Assembly (NCBI GenBank): GCA_031380885.1
Contig: JANMXL010000281.1
Span: 1-8,403, forward strand
Source: PBB1 sp031380885
Lineage (GTDB): Bacteria; Pseudomonadota; Gammaproteobacteria; Burkholderiales; Burkholderiaceae_C
Direction: 5' to 3'
Length of the DNA stretch: 8,403 nucleotides
The position numbers and the translations under genes are program-made. Of this stretch, positions 1 to 6,630 are shown piece after piece. Numbering within the stretch: the stretch's first letter is position 1; each line of letters starts with the position of its first letter. Below the pieces are notes generated by a model. That model ran no database searches and had not been told where the DNA came from. It saw nothing but the letters and a program-made list of their open reading frames with translations.

Positions 1-210
1 CAGCCCGACATCGTGATGGCGGTGCAGCGCGGCATCGACGAGATGCCGGGCCGGCCCGGCTGGGCGCGGCTGACCGCCTTGCGCGACCACCGGGTGTGCG
101 GCTTCAGCAACGAGCGCTATGAAGTGCTGGTGCGTCCCGGACCTCGGCTCGGGGAAGCAGCACAGCTGCTGGCCGATTGCCTGCTTGCTTTGGGTACAGC
201 CACGAGATGA
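1..210 (+). CDS. btuF: Cobalamin ABC transporter substrate-binding protein, BtuF-like, C-terminal end (partial)
   Basis: This is the last 69 codons of a periplasmic helical-backbone metal/corrinoid binding protein; the 5' part lies outside the window. The frame is open from base 1 (QPDIVMAVQRG...) and stops at the TGA at 208-210. Visible signs are the PGW element followed by a strand with VCGF, then RYEVLVRPGPRLGEAAQLLADCL, typical of the last helix of BtuF/FecB-type proteins, where the sequence '(L)VRPGPRLxEA' precedes the C-terminal helix. In this family the protein captures the ligand in the periplasm and delivers it to the membrane permease. Its stop overlaps the start of the BtuC-like permease (ATGA), so the two are translationally coupled. 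Corrinoid rather than siderophore specificity is inferred from the downstream cobT-cobS-cobC genes. The binding pocket itself is not visible. Confidence 0.8.
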   Translation, partial: QPDIVMAVQRGIDEMPGRPGWARLTALRDHRVCGFSNERYEVLVRPGPRLGEAAQLLADCLLALGTATR

Positions 211-1253
211 TTGACCAAGCGCTCGCCGCCAGCGACCACCGCATGGCCACCGACCCAGGCGCCGCCCGCCGTCGGCGGCTCGCGGTCGGCTTGCTGTGGG
301 TCGGCATCGCCTTGGCGCTGGCGGGGCTGGCCGCCGGCAGCGATGGCTGGTCACTGCCTCGGTGGGGCGATGCAGACGCCGGGCTGATCCTCGGCCAGAT
401 TCGCGCTCCGCGCACGCTGGGCGCCTGGCTGGTCGGCGCGCTGCTGGGCCTGGCCGGTGCCATCGCGCAAGGCCTGTTTCGCAACCCGTTGGCCGATCCG
501 TACCTGTTGGGCTCGGCGGCCGGGGCGTCGCTGGCGGTGGTGCTGGTGCTGGCGGTCGGCTCGCTGGGCGGCGTGGTGACGGTGATGACCGCTGCCAGCG
601 GGCTGGCACGCCTGGGTCTGGTCGGTGCGGCCTTTGTCGGCGCGTTCGTCGGCGTCGGGCTGACGCTGGCGCTGGCCCGCGGCGCGCAGCAGACGCCACG
701 GCTGCTGCTGGCCGGTGTGGTCGTCGGCGTGGTGCTGTCGGCACTCGGCGACCTCGTCTCGACCGTCGCGCCCGAGGCCTTGCGGGGCAAGCAGGTGTTC
801 ATGCTGGGCACCACTGGCTTTTTGGGCTGGGCGAGTGTCGGCGTGCTGACTGCAGGGCTGCTCTTGACGCTGCCGGTCGCCTGGCGATTGGCCCGTGTGC
901 TCGATGCCTTGACGCTGGGCGAAGACAGCGCGCGCAGCCTGGGCCTGGCACTGGGGCGCTGGCGGCTGTTGCTGGTAGCGGTGCTGGCGCTGGCCACCGG
1001 CATCGCGGTGTCGCAGGCCGGGCTGGTGGCTTTTGTCGGCTTGGCTGCACCGCACTTGGTGCGTCGCTGCGCGCCCGCGCCGAATGGCTACACCTTGCTG
1101 GCCAGCGCCGCGGCCGGTGGCACGCTGCTGCTGGCCGCCGATGTGCTGGCGCGCAGCCTGATCGCGCCCCAAGAGCTGCCGGTCGGTGTGGTCACCGCGG
1201 TGCTCGGTGGCAGCTACCTTTTATGGCTGCTGCGGCAGCGCCGGCTCGGATGA
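207..1253 (+). CDS. btuC: Cobalamin ABC transporter permease, BtuC-like (FecCD family)
   Basis: Inner-membrane permease, 348 aa, that would form the homodimeric channel of a B12 importer. After a short arginine-ending N-terminus it is a run of hydrophobic helices from about residue 25 to the end. FecCD-family hallmarks are present: IRAPRTLGAW at 65-74, QGLFRNPLADP at 88-98, and the cytoplasmic coupling segment LGEDSARSLGL at about 237-247, which contacts the ATPase. The length fits the family (usually 320-350 aa). I chose ATG 207 because it overlaps the upstream stop as ATGA. ATG 243 (336 aa) is a possible shorter start, and a TTG at 177 would overlap the binding protein deeply. The 3' end overlaps the ATPase start as ATGA at 1250-1253. 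A siderophore permease is the alternative, but the neighbouring cobalamin genes favour B12. Confidence 0.88.
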   Translation: MIDQALAASDHRMATDPGAARRRRLAVGLLWVGIALALAGLAAGSDGWSLPRWGDADAGLILGQIRAPRTLGAWLVGALLGLAGAIAQGLFRNPLADPYLLGSAAGASLAVVLVLAVGSLGGVVTVMTAASGLARLGLVGAAFVGAFVGVGLTLALARGAQQTPRLLLAGVVVGVVLSALGDLVSTVAPEALRGKQVFMLGTTGFLGWASVGVLTAGLLLTLPVAWRLARVLDALTLGEDSARSLGLALGRWRLLLVAVLALATGIAVSQAGLVAFVGLAAPHLVRRCAPAPNGYTLLASAAAGGTLLLAADVLARSLIAPQELPVGVVTAVLGGSYLLWLLRQRRLG

Positions 1254-2038
1254 GCAGCGCGACCCTGTCCTCTGGTGCCTTGCGTGCCGAGGGGCTGCAG
1301 GCCTCGCTCGGCGGCGCGCCGGTGCTGCGCGGCGTGTCGCTCGCATTGCAACCCGGCTGGACGGCGATCGTCGGGCCCAACGGGGGCGGCAAGTCGACGC
1401 TGCTGCGCGTGCTGGCCGGGCTGCTGGCGCCGCAGTCGGGACACGTGATGTTGGACGGTCGTGTGCTGACCGACCACAGCGCACGCGAACGCGGCCAGCG
1501 CATCGCCTGGCTGGCGCAGCACGAGGCTGGTGAGGGCAGTGGTGAGTTGACGGTGCGCGATGTGGTGCAGCTGGGGCGGCTGCCCCACCTCGGCCTGTTC
1601 GCAGCGCCCAGCCCGCGCGACGATGCGGCTGTCGATGCCGCGATGGCGGCCACCGAATGCAGCGACTGGCAGTGCCGCCGCCTGCACGAGCTGTCGGGCG
1701 GCGAGCGTCAGCGGGTGCTGCTGGCCCGTGCGCTGGCGGTCGGTGCGTCAGTGCTGCTGCTCGATGAGCCGACGACCCACCTCGACCCGCCCCACCAGGT
1801 CGCCGTCGTGCGGTTGTTGCAGCGCCTGGCCGCCGCCAGCACGACGGTGGTCAGCGTGCTGCACGATCTGCCGCTGGCGCTGCAGGCCGATCGCCTGGTG
1901 GTGCTGCACCAGGGCAGGGTGCGTGCCGAGGGCTCGGCCCATGCCGCCGAGGTGCAGGCGGCGCTGGTGCAGGTGTTCGGTGGCGCGCTGTCGATCGAGC
2001 AGGTCGGCGGGCGCCTGACCGCGGTACCCTGCTTGTGA
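1250..2038 (+). CDS. btuD: Cobalamin ABC transporter ATP-binding protein, BtuD-like
   Basis: Cytoplasmic ATPase of 262 aa that powers the BtuC-like permease. All nucleotide-binding elements are intact: Walker A GPNGGGKST at 42-50 (GG in place of the commoner GAG), Q-loop glutamine Q90 in IAWLAQ, signature LSGGE at 148-152, Walker B VLLLDEP at 168-174 with catalytic E173, D-loop HLD at 177-179 and switch histidine H205 in VLHDL. The spacing, PHLG segment and short C-terminal tail fit the BtuD/FecE group of importer ATPases. Translation starts at an ATG overlapping the btuC stop (ATGA). A longer reading frame is open upstream, but it only shadows btuC. A 16-base gap separates it from cobT. Confidence 0.9.
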   Translation: MSSATLSSGALRAEGLQASLGGAPVLRGVSLALQPGWTAIVGPNGGGKSTLLRVLAGLLAPQSGHVMLDGRVLTDHSARERGQRIAWLAQHEAGEGSGELTVRDVVQLGRLPHLGLFAAPSPRDDAAVDAAMAATECSDWQCRRLHELSGGERQRVLLARALAVGASVLLLDEPTTHLDPPHQVAVVRLLQRLAAASTTVVSVLHDLPLALQADRLVVLHQGRVRAEGSAHAAEVQAALVQVFGGALSIEQVGGRLTAVPCL

Positions 2039-2054
2039 TGAGTTCCGGAATTCG

Positions 2055-3104
2055 ATGAACCCCACCATCGCCACCGCTGCGTTGCGGCTGCGGCTGCAGC
2101 ACCGGCTCGACCACAAGACCAAGCCCCTCGGTTCGCTGGGCCGCATCGAAGCACTGGCGCTGCAGCTCGGCTTGATCCTGCGAACCGAACAGCCGGTGCT
2201 GATGCAGCCGCAGATGGTCGTCTTCGCTGGTGACCACGGGCTGGCGGCGCGCGGCGTCTCGGCCTATCCGTCAGACGTGACCTGGCAGATGGTCGATAAC
2301 TTCCTGGCCGGTGGCGCAGCCGTCAGCGTGCTGGCGCGCCAGCATGGTCTGGCGCTGACGGTGGTTGATGCCGGCGTGCGCCATGACTTCGCACCGCTCG
2401 CCGGCCTGCTGAACCGCAAGATCGCGCCGGGCACCGCCGATGCACTCGACGGTCCGGCGATGAGCGAGGCGCAGTGCGCACAGGCGGTGCAGGCGGGTCG
2501 TGACGTCGTGCGCGAGCTGCCGGGCAACGCGCTGCTGCTGGGCGAGATGGGCATCGGCAACACATCGAGTGCTGCGCTGCTGCTGGCACGGCTGACCGGC
2601 GAGCCGATCGAGCGTTGCATCGGCCGCGGCACCGGGCTCGATGACAGCGGCCTGGCGCGCAAGCTGTCGGTGCTGGCAGCCGTGCTGGAGGCGCATCCGG
2701 GCGTCGAAGCGCCGCTGCAGGCGCTGGCTGCGTTCGGCGGCTTCGAGATCGCGATGATGGCCGGTGCGGTGTTGCAGGCAGTTGAAGAACACCGCGTGGT
2801 CGTCGTCGACGGCTTCATCACTGGTGCGGCAGTGCTGGTGGCGCAGCGTCTTGCTGAAATCGACGGCGGCTCGATCGTCGAAGGTTGTGTGTTCGCGCAC
2901 CGCTCCAATGAAGCTGGCCACGCCTTGATGCTGCGTGCGCTGGGCGTGACCCCACTGCTGGACCTGGGCCTGCGGCTGGGCGAAGGGTCTGGCGCGGCAT
3001 TGGCCTGGCCTCTGATTGAGAGTGCGGCGCGGCTGCTGTGCGAGATGGCGAGCTTCGAGTCGGCCGGTGTCGCCAGCCGCGCTGAATCACCCCCGCTGGC
3101 ATGA
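2055..3104 (+). CDS. cobT: Nicotinate-nucleotide--dimethylbenzimidazole phosphoribosyltransferase CobT
   Basis: CobT (349 aa) transfers phosphoribose from nicotinate mononucleotide to 5,6-dimethylbenzimidazole or a similar base. The product is alpha-ribazole 5'-phosphate, the activated lower ligand of cobalamin. Family motifs in order: TKPLGSLGR at 22-30, FAGDHG at 57-62 followed by GVSAYP, GEMGIGNTSSAA at 163-174 (dinucleotide-fold nucleotide site), and LGEGSGAA near the C-terminus. E310 in that last motif corresponds to the catalytic base known as Glu317 in the Salmonella enzyme. The terminal MASFESAGV is also a family signature. Length is normal (about 340-356 aa). The start is ATG 2055; the 5' context contains a weak CCGGAA. 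It sits between the B12 transporter and cobS, consistent with a nucleotide-loop salvage operon. Confidence 0.96.
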   Translation: MNPTIATAALRLRLQHRLDHKTKPLGSLGRIEALALQLGLILRTEQPVLMQPQMVVFAGDHGLAARGVSAYPSDVTWQMVDNFLAGGAAVSVLARQHGLALTVVDAGVRHDFAPLAGLLNRKIAPGTADALDGPAMSEAQCAQAVQAGRDVVRELPGNALLLGEMGIGNTSSAALLLARLTGEPIERCIGRGTGLDDSGLARKLSVLAAVLEAHPGVEAPLQALAAFGGFEIAMMAGAVLQAVEEHRVVVVDGFITGAAVLVAQRLAEIDGGSIVEGCVFAHRSNEAGHALMLRALGVTPLLDLGLRLGEGSGAALAWPLIESAARLLCEMASFESAGVASRAESPPLA

Positions 3105-3112
3105 CGCGGTGA
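3101..3112 (+). other. Three-codon mini-ORF bridging cobT and cobS (possible translational coupler)
   Basis: The cobT stop is embedded in ATGA. That ATG opens ATG-ACG-CGG-TGA (Met-Thr-Arg-stop), and the TGA overlaps the GTG start of cobS as GTGA. The same layout recurs at the cobS/cobC junction. A ribosome ending cobT could re-initiate here and again at cobS, but direct re-initiation at GTG is equally possible. The pattern is seen; the function is inferred. Confidence 0.3.
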
Positions 3113-3966
3113 CGGTGCCCACGCCCTCATCAACGGTGCCCGAGGCTGCGAAGGCGCCGCCTCCGCGGTCCTCTCGGTTGTTGCACGAGCTGCGGCTGGT
3201 ATTCATCGCGCTGCAGTTCTTCACCCGCGTGCCGGTGCCACGCTGGGTTGGTTTCGAGCCGGACTGGCTGCACCAGAGCGCACGCCATTTCGCCTTGATC
3301 GGCGCCGTCGTCGGGGCGGTCGCCGCGGCGGTGTTGTGGGCATCGAGTTTGGTACTGCCAGGGCCGGTCGCGGTGCTGCTGTCGATGGCGATCACGATGC
3401 GGCTCACCGGTGGATTCCACGAAGACGGCTGGGCCGATACCTGCGATGGATTGGGTGGCGCGGTGAGCCGCGAGCGCGCGCTGGAGATCATGAAAGACTC
3501 GCGCATCGGCGCCTATGGCGCGATGGGCCTGGTGATGATGCTGGGGCTGAAGGCGGCCGCGCTGGTGTCGCTGCCTGTGGGGTGGGGCTGTGCGGCGCTG
3601 CTGCTGGGCCACACCGCGTCCCGTGCGGCATCGACGGCGCTGATCCGCTTCCTGCCCTATGCCGGCGACCCTGCGCATGCCAAGGCCAAGCCGCTGGCGC
3701 AGCGCATCTCGACGGCAGGGCTCGTTGTGTCCTGCGGCTGGGTGGTGCTGGTTGCTGGCGGGCTCGCACTCAGTCAACCGCTGTGGACCACCCCGGTCGC
3801 CGTCGGGCTGCTGTTCGCGGTGCTCGGTGCGATCGGGTGCGCGCGCTGGTTCCGCCAACGCCTCGGCGGGGTCACCGGCGACACGCTCGGTGCCACGCAG
3901 CAGCTCACCGAACTGCTGCTGCTGTTGGCGTGGTCGGCCGTGTGGCATGGCACGCCCGGCGCATGA
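3109..3966 (+). CDS. cobS: Adenosylcobinamide-GDP ribazoletransferase (cobalamin synthase) CobS
   Basis: CobS/CobV is the inner-membrane enzyme that joins adenosylcobinamide-GDP to alpha-ribazole (or its phosphate), the last joining step of cobalamin synthesis. The protein is 285 aa from GTG 3109. It shows the N-terminal motif LQFFTRVPVP, the metal-binding acidic motif GGFHEDGWADTCDGLGG starting at 101, and KDSRIGAYGAMGL from 129, followed by several hydrophobic helices and a GDTLGATQQLTE segment near the end, all typical of CobS. There is no in-frame ATG nearby. GTG 3109 is preferred because it sits just after the cobT stop; GTG 3115 and TTG 3178 are alternatives. The first 25 or so residues (Pro/Ala/Ser-rich) precede the conserved core and may not all be translated. 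It follows cobT by 4 bases. Confidence 0.94.
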   Translation: MTVPTPSSTVPEAAKAPPPRSSRLLHELRLVFIALQFFTRVPVPRWVGFEPDWLHQSARHFALIGAVVGAVAAAVLWASSLVLPGPVAVLLSMAITMRLTGGFHEDGWADTCDGLGGAVSRERALEIMKDSRIGAYGAMGLVMMLGLKAAALVSLPVGWGCAALLLGHTASRAASTALIRFLPYAGDPAHAKAKPLAQRISTAGLVVSCGWVVLVAGGLALSQPLWTTPVAVGLLFAVLGAIGCARWFRQRLGGVTGDTLGATQQLTELLLLLAWSAVWHGTPGA

Positions 3967-3974
3967 CGATCTGA
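3963..3974 (+). other. Three-codon mini-ORF bridging cobS and cobC (possible translational coupler)
   Basis: The cobS stop lies in ATGA. That ATG reads ATG-ACG-ATC-TGA (Met-Thr-Ile-stop), and the TGA shares its last A with the cobC ATG (TGATG). The two junctions share the string GCATGACG followed by three bases and TGA. The cobC start has no clear Shine-Dalgarno sequence, which fits coupling, but a chance arrangement cannot be excluded. Confidence 0.3.
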
Positions 3975-4528
3975 TGGCAGGGCGCGAGCCGACGCTCTTC
4001 GTCTGGCGCCACCCGCAGCCGGTGGCTGCCGAGGGACGCTGCATCGGCCGCACTGACCTGCCGGTCGATCCGCGCAAGGCCAAGCGCCTCGCGCATCGCA
4101 TTCGCCGCCACGCGCGACGCCACGGCTTGCCGCGTGAGGTGCATACCTCGCCATTGCGGCGCGGCGCTGATGTGGGTCGCTGGCTGGCGCGCTGGGGCTG
4201 GGTTCACCACATCGATGCCGCGCTCGCCGAGATCGACTTCGGCGCCTGGGACGGCAAGCACTGGGAAGCGATCGGCGAGCCCGCCATCAGCGCCTGGTGC
4301 AACGATTTGGCGAGTCACCGAGGGCATGGCGGAGAGACCGTCTCTGACTTGTTTGACCGCTGCGCCGACTGGCTGGCCCGCGTCGCAGTGCCGCCGGCGC
4401 GCTGCGTCGTCGGCCATGCCGGATGGATCAATGCCGCGCGCCGGCTGCGCCAGGGCGGTGGGCCGCCGATCGCCGCGAGCGAATGGCCGGCGGCACCGGG
4501 CTATGGCGAGCGGCTGGACCTGGTTTGA
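3974..4528 (+). CDS. cobC: Histidine phosphatase family protein, probable alpha-ribazole phosphatase CobC
   Basis: Predicted cytoplasmic phosphatase (184 aa) that removes the phosphate from alpha-ribazole 5'-phosphate or from adenosylcobalamin 5'-phosphate. The histidine-phosphatase core is complete: R12-H13 in VWRHPQP, with H13 the expected phospho-acceptor, then GRTDLPVD at 25-32, TSPLRR at 58-63 supplying the second arginine, E86 in AEIDFGAWDG as the likely proton donor, and H148 in VVGHAGWI. The usual RHG triplet reads RHP here. Start ATG 3974 is the first in-frame ATG and overlaps the mini-ORF stop. Upstream frame extension only shadows cobS. The cobC assignment relies on its place directly after cobS; the histidine phosphatase family on its own is functionally broad. 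Confidence 0.85.
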   Translation: MAGREPTLFVWRHPQPVAAEGRCIGRTDLPVDPRKAKRLAHRIRRHARRHGLPREVHTSPLRRGADVGRWLARWGWVHHIDAALAEIDFGAWDGKHWEAIGEPAISAWCNDLASHRGHGGETVSDLFDRCADWLARVAVPPARCVVGHAGWINAARRLRQGGGPPIAASEWPAAPGYGERLDLV

Positions 4529-4551
4529 CCGAGTGGAGCCTGCACATGGTC

Positions 4552-4615
4552 GCCAGATGGCCGCCGCTGTGACGATTTCGCTCCTGCAGGCGTGCCAAGC
4601 CAGCGTTCATCTGGC
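4552..4615. repeat. 8-base inverted repeat in the cobC/NRAMP intergenic leader
   Basis: GCCAGATG at 4552-4559 and its exact reverse complement CATCTGGC at 4608-4615 flank 48 bases between cobC and the NRAMP gene. It could fold as a long-range stem in the mRNA leader. No T-run follows, so it is not a standard terminator. An 8-base match at this distance can also occur by chance in GC-rich DNA. Confidence 0.35.
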
Positions 4616-4616
4616 C

Positions 4617-4633
4617 GTGCGCTAATCGCGCAC
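4617..4633 (+). other. Short GC-rich hairpin in the leader of the NRAMP gene
   Basis: GTGCGC (4617-4622) pairs with GCGCAC (4628-4633) around a five-base loop TAATC. It sits 15 bases before the GGAG proposed as the ribosome-binding site and directly after the 4552-4615 inverted repeat. There is no following T-run, so intrinsic termination is unlikely. A role in initiation or as an attenuated end of the cob transcript is possible but unproven. Confidence 0.4.
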
Positions 4634-4648
4634 CACGAACCCCCCGCC

Positions 4649-4652
4649 GGAG
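4649..4652 (+). promoter_or_regulatory. Ribosome-binding site GGAG deciding the NRAMP start
   Basis: GGAG lies six bases before ATT 4659. Few other Shine-Dalgarno-like strings occur near the conserved N-terminus, so it supports ATT rather than the ATG at 4785 as the start. Confidence 0.5.
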
Positions 4653-4658
4653 CCCCTC

Positions 4659-5915
4659 ATTTTTCAACGCAAACTCCCCAGGGGCCTGCGCCGTCTCGGG
4701 CCTGGCCTGATCACCGGCGCTGCCGACGACGACCCAAGCGGCATCGCCACCTACTCACAAGCCGGCGCGCAGTTCGGATACTCGATGCTCTGGACGGTGG
4801 TGTTCACGTTGCCGCTGATGGTCGCGATCCAGATCGTCGGTGCCCGCATCGGCTACGTGACCCGGCGCGGGCTCGCGGCCAACATCAAGGACAGCTTTCC
4901 GCGTTGGGTGCTGATCGCGGTGGTCGGCATGCTGCTGCTGGCCAACACCCTCAACCTGGCCGCGGACATCGCTGCGATGGCCGAAGCCTTGCGCCTGCTG
5001 GTCGGTGGATCGGCCCACATCTACGCGGTGACCTTCGGCCTGCTGTGCCTGGTGCTGCAGGTCTTCCTGCCGTATCAAATCTATGTTCGATGGCTGAAAT
5101 GGCTGACGCTGGCGCTGCTGGCCTATGTGGCGGTGGTGTTCTCGCTGCACCTGGACTGGTGGAAGGTGGCCGGAGCCATCGTGCACCCGCAACTGCCCGG
5201 AGGCCACGCGGTGCTGTTGATGGTGGTCGCGGTGTTCGGCACCACCATCAGCCCCTACCTGTTTTTCTGGCAGGCTGCGCAGGAGATGGAGGACACGCAG
5301 GCCGATGCCGATGTGCCCCGCACCGCCGCCAATGTGCGACGCCACCTGCGGCGCATCAAGGCCGACACGATCGTCGGCATGACGTTCTCCAACCTGATTG
5401 CCTTCTTCATCATCCTGAGCACTGCCGCCACGCTGCACGCGGCTGGCATCACCGACATCCAGACCTCGGCGCAGGCTGCCGAAGCGTTGCGGCCACTGGC
5501 GGGCGACTTGACCTTCGTGCTGTTCAGCCTGGGCATCATCGGCACCGGGATGCTGGCGGTGCCGGTGTTGGCCGGCTCGGCGGCCTACGCGGTGGCCGAA
5601 GCCGTTGGCTGGCACGGCAGCCTCAGCCTTCGCCTGGATCGGGGTGAAGGTCGCGGCTTCTATGGCGTGATTGCCGCCGCCACGGTCGGGGGCGTGATCC
5701 TGTGTTTCAGCCCCACCGACCCGGTCAAAGAGCTGTTCTGGTCGGCCGTGCTGAATGGCGTGATCGCGGTGCCCATCATGGCGGTGATGATGTTGCTGGC
5801 CTCTCGGCATGCGACGATGGGTGACCAGGTCATCGGCAAGCGCCTGCGCTGGCTCGGCTGGTGCGCCACCGCCGTGATGGCCTTCACCGTGATGGCGATG
5901 TTCGCGACGCTGTGA
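4659..5915 (+). CDS. NRAMP-family divalent metal transporter, probable ATT start
   Basis: Polytopic inner-membrane transporter of the NRAMP (SLC11-like) family, 418 aa if begun at ATT 4659. The first in-frame ATG (4785) would give 376 aa and delete LGPGLITGAADDDPSGIATY, the conserved first helix that carries the metal-binding aspartate (DPSG at 25-28). The frame is open back to the TAA at 4623 and holds no ATG, GTG or TTG before 4785. ATT 4659 has GGAG at 4649-4652, six bases upstream, and gives MIFQRKL, like the N-termini expected for this group. The sixth-helix motif is GTTISPYLFFWQ at 194-205, not the MPH type of classical Mn/Fe NRAMP proteins, so the ion is uncertain and Mg-type NRAMP-related transporters are an alternative. 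An acidic QEMEDTQADAD loop follows. The gene may be co-transcribed with the DUF1345 gene 37 bases downstream. Confidence 0.9.
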   Translation: MFQRKLPRGLRRLGPGLITGAADDDPSGIATYSQAGAQFGYSMLWTVVFTLPLMVAIQIVGARIGYVTRRGLAANIKDSFPRWVLIAVVGMLLLANTLNLAADIAAMAEALRLLVGGSAHIYAVTFGLLCLVLQVFLPYQIYVRWLKWLTLALLAYVAVVFSLHLDWWKVAGAIVHPQLPGGHAVLLMVVAVFGTTISPYLFFWQAAQEMEDTQADADVPRTAANVRRHLRRIKADTIVGMTFSNLIAFFIILSTAATLHAAGITDIQTSAQAAEALRPLAGDLTFVLFSLGIIGTGMLAVPVLAGSAAYAVAEAVGWHGSLSLRLDRGEGRGFYGVIAAATVGGVILCFSPTDPVKELFWSAVLNGVIAVPIMAVMMLLASRHATMGDQVIGKRLRWLGWCATAVMAFTVMAMFATL

Positions 5916-5952
5916 TGGTGGCCGTCTTTTTCAATCCGATGGTGAAGGTCGC

Positions 5953-6606
5953 ATGAGGCGTCTGATTTCTCATCTGCGTGTGCGCCCCCGGCTGGTGATG
6001 TCGGTGGTGGTCGGCATCGCGGCCGCCTTGTTGCTGCCTGGCGTGCACCACGCCGTGTCGCGCTGCCTGTTCGGCTGGAACGTCGCGGTCTGGCTGTACC
6101 TCGTATTGGCCGCGGAGATGATGTTGCGGGCCGATCACGCCAGGCTGCGGCGCATCGCTGTTGCGCAGGCCGAAGCGGCCGCGACGGTGCTTGCGATCGT
6201 CATCCTTGCCGCGCTGGTCAGCCTGGTCGGCATCGTCGCCGAGCTGATGGCGGCCAAGGCGCCCGGCACACCGCATGCGCTGCCGCATGTGCTGTTCGCG
6301 CTGGCGACTGTGGCCGGTTCGTGGCTGCTGGTGCCGACGATGTTCGCGTTGAGCTATGCCAGTCAGTACTACCGAACGGCGCACGGCAGCGGGTTGAATT
6401 TCCCGCAGGCCGACGACAGCTTCAAACCCGACTACGCCGACTTCCTGTACTTCTCGTTCAGCATCGCGGTGGCCTCGCAAACCGCCGACGTCAGCATCTC
6501 GACGCAGGGGCTGCGCCGACTGGTGCTGCTGCAATCGGTGCTGTCGTTCGCCTTCAACACTGCGATCCTGGCCTTCACGATCAACATCGCGGCCAGCTTG
6601 TTCTGA
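5953..6606 (+). CDS. DUF1345 domain-containing membrane protein
   Basis: Predicted inner-membrane protein of 217 aa with about five hydrophobic segments (roughly residues 14-31, 41-58, 74-96, 110-134 and 188-216). It matches the DUF1345 family by the GWN motif at 41-43 ahead of the second helix and by DFLYFSFSIAVASQTADV at 163-180, which resembles a re-entrant or pore-like segment. The function of this family is unknown to me. ATG 5953 is preceded by GAAGG at 5944-5948, four bases away, which supports the start. The preceding NRAMP stop is 37 bases upstream with no terminator, so the two probably share a transcript. It ends 24 bases from the convergent methyltransferase gene. Confidence 0.85.
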   Translation: MRRLISHLRVRPRLVMSVVVGIAAALLLPGVHHAVSRCLFGWNVAVWLYLVLAAEMMLRADHARLRRIAVAQAEAAATVLAIVILAALVSLVGIVAELMAAKAPGTPHALPHVLFALATVAGSWLLVPTMFALSYASQYYRTAHGSGLNFPQADDSFKPDYADFLYFSFSIAVASQTADVSISTQGLRRLVLLQSVLSFAFNTAILAFTINIAASLF

Positions 6607-6630
6607 GCGACGGTGGCGAGCTGGATGGCT

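Noticed and set aside
104..1172. Long minus-strand open frames opposite the btuC-like gene
   Set aside because: They are rich in Arg, Ala, Ser, Gln and Pro with no family motif, and mirror a clear FecCD permease; typical shadows in GC-rich DNA.
296..1249. Apparent long N-terminal extension of the BtuD-like ATPase
   Set aside because: The upstream frame is Arg/Gly/Ala-rich and overlaps the permease entirely; the ATGA overlap at 1250 gives a normal-length ATPase.
4525..4553. Sigma-70 promoter for the NRAMP gene beginning with TTGACC at 4525
   Set aside because: No -10-like hexamer occurs 16-18 bases downstream; the -35 match overlaps the cobC stop and is probably chance.
4592..5647. Plus-strand open frame overlapping the NRAMP gene, considered as a frameshifted part of it
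   Set aside because: Its translation is Arg/His/Pro-rich with no transporter motifs, while the NRAMP frame is continuous from 4626 to 5915; no frameshift is needed.
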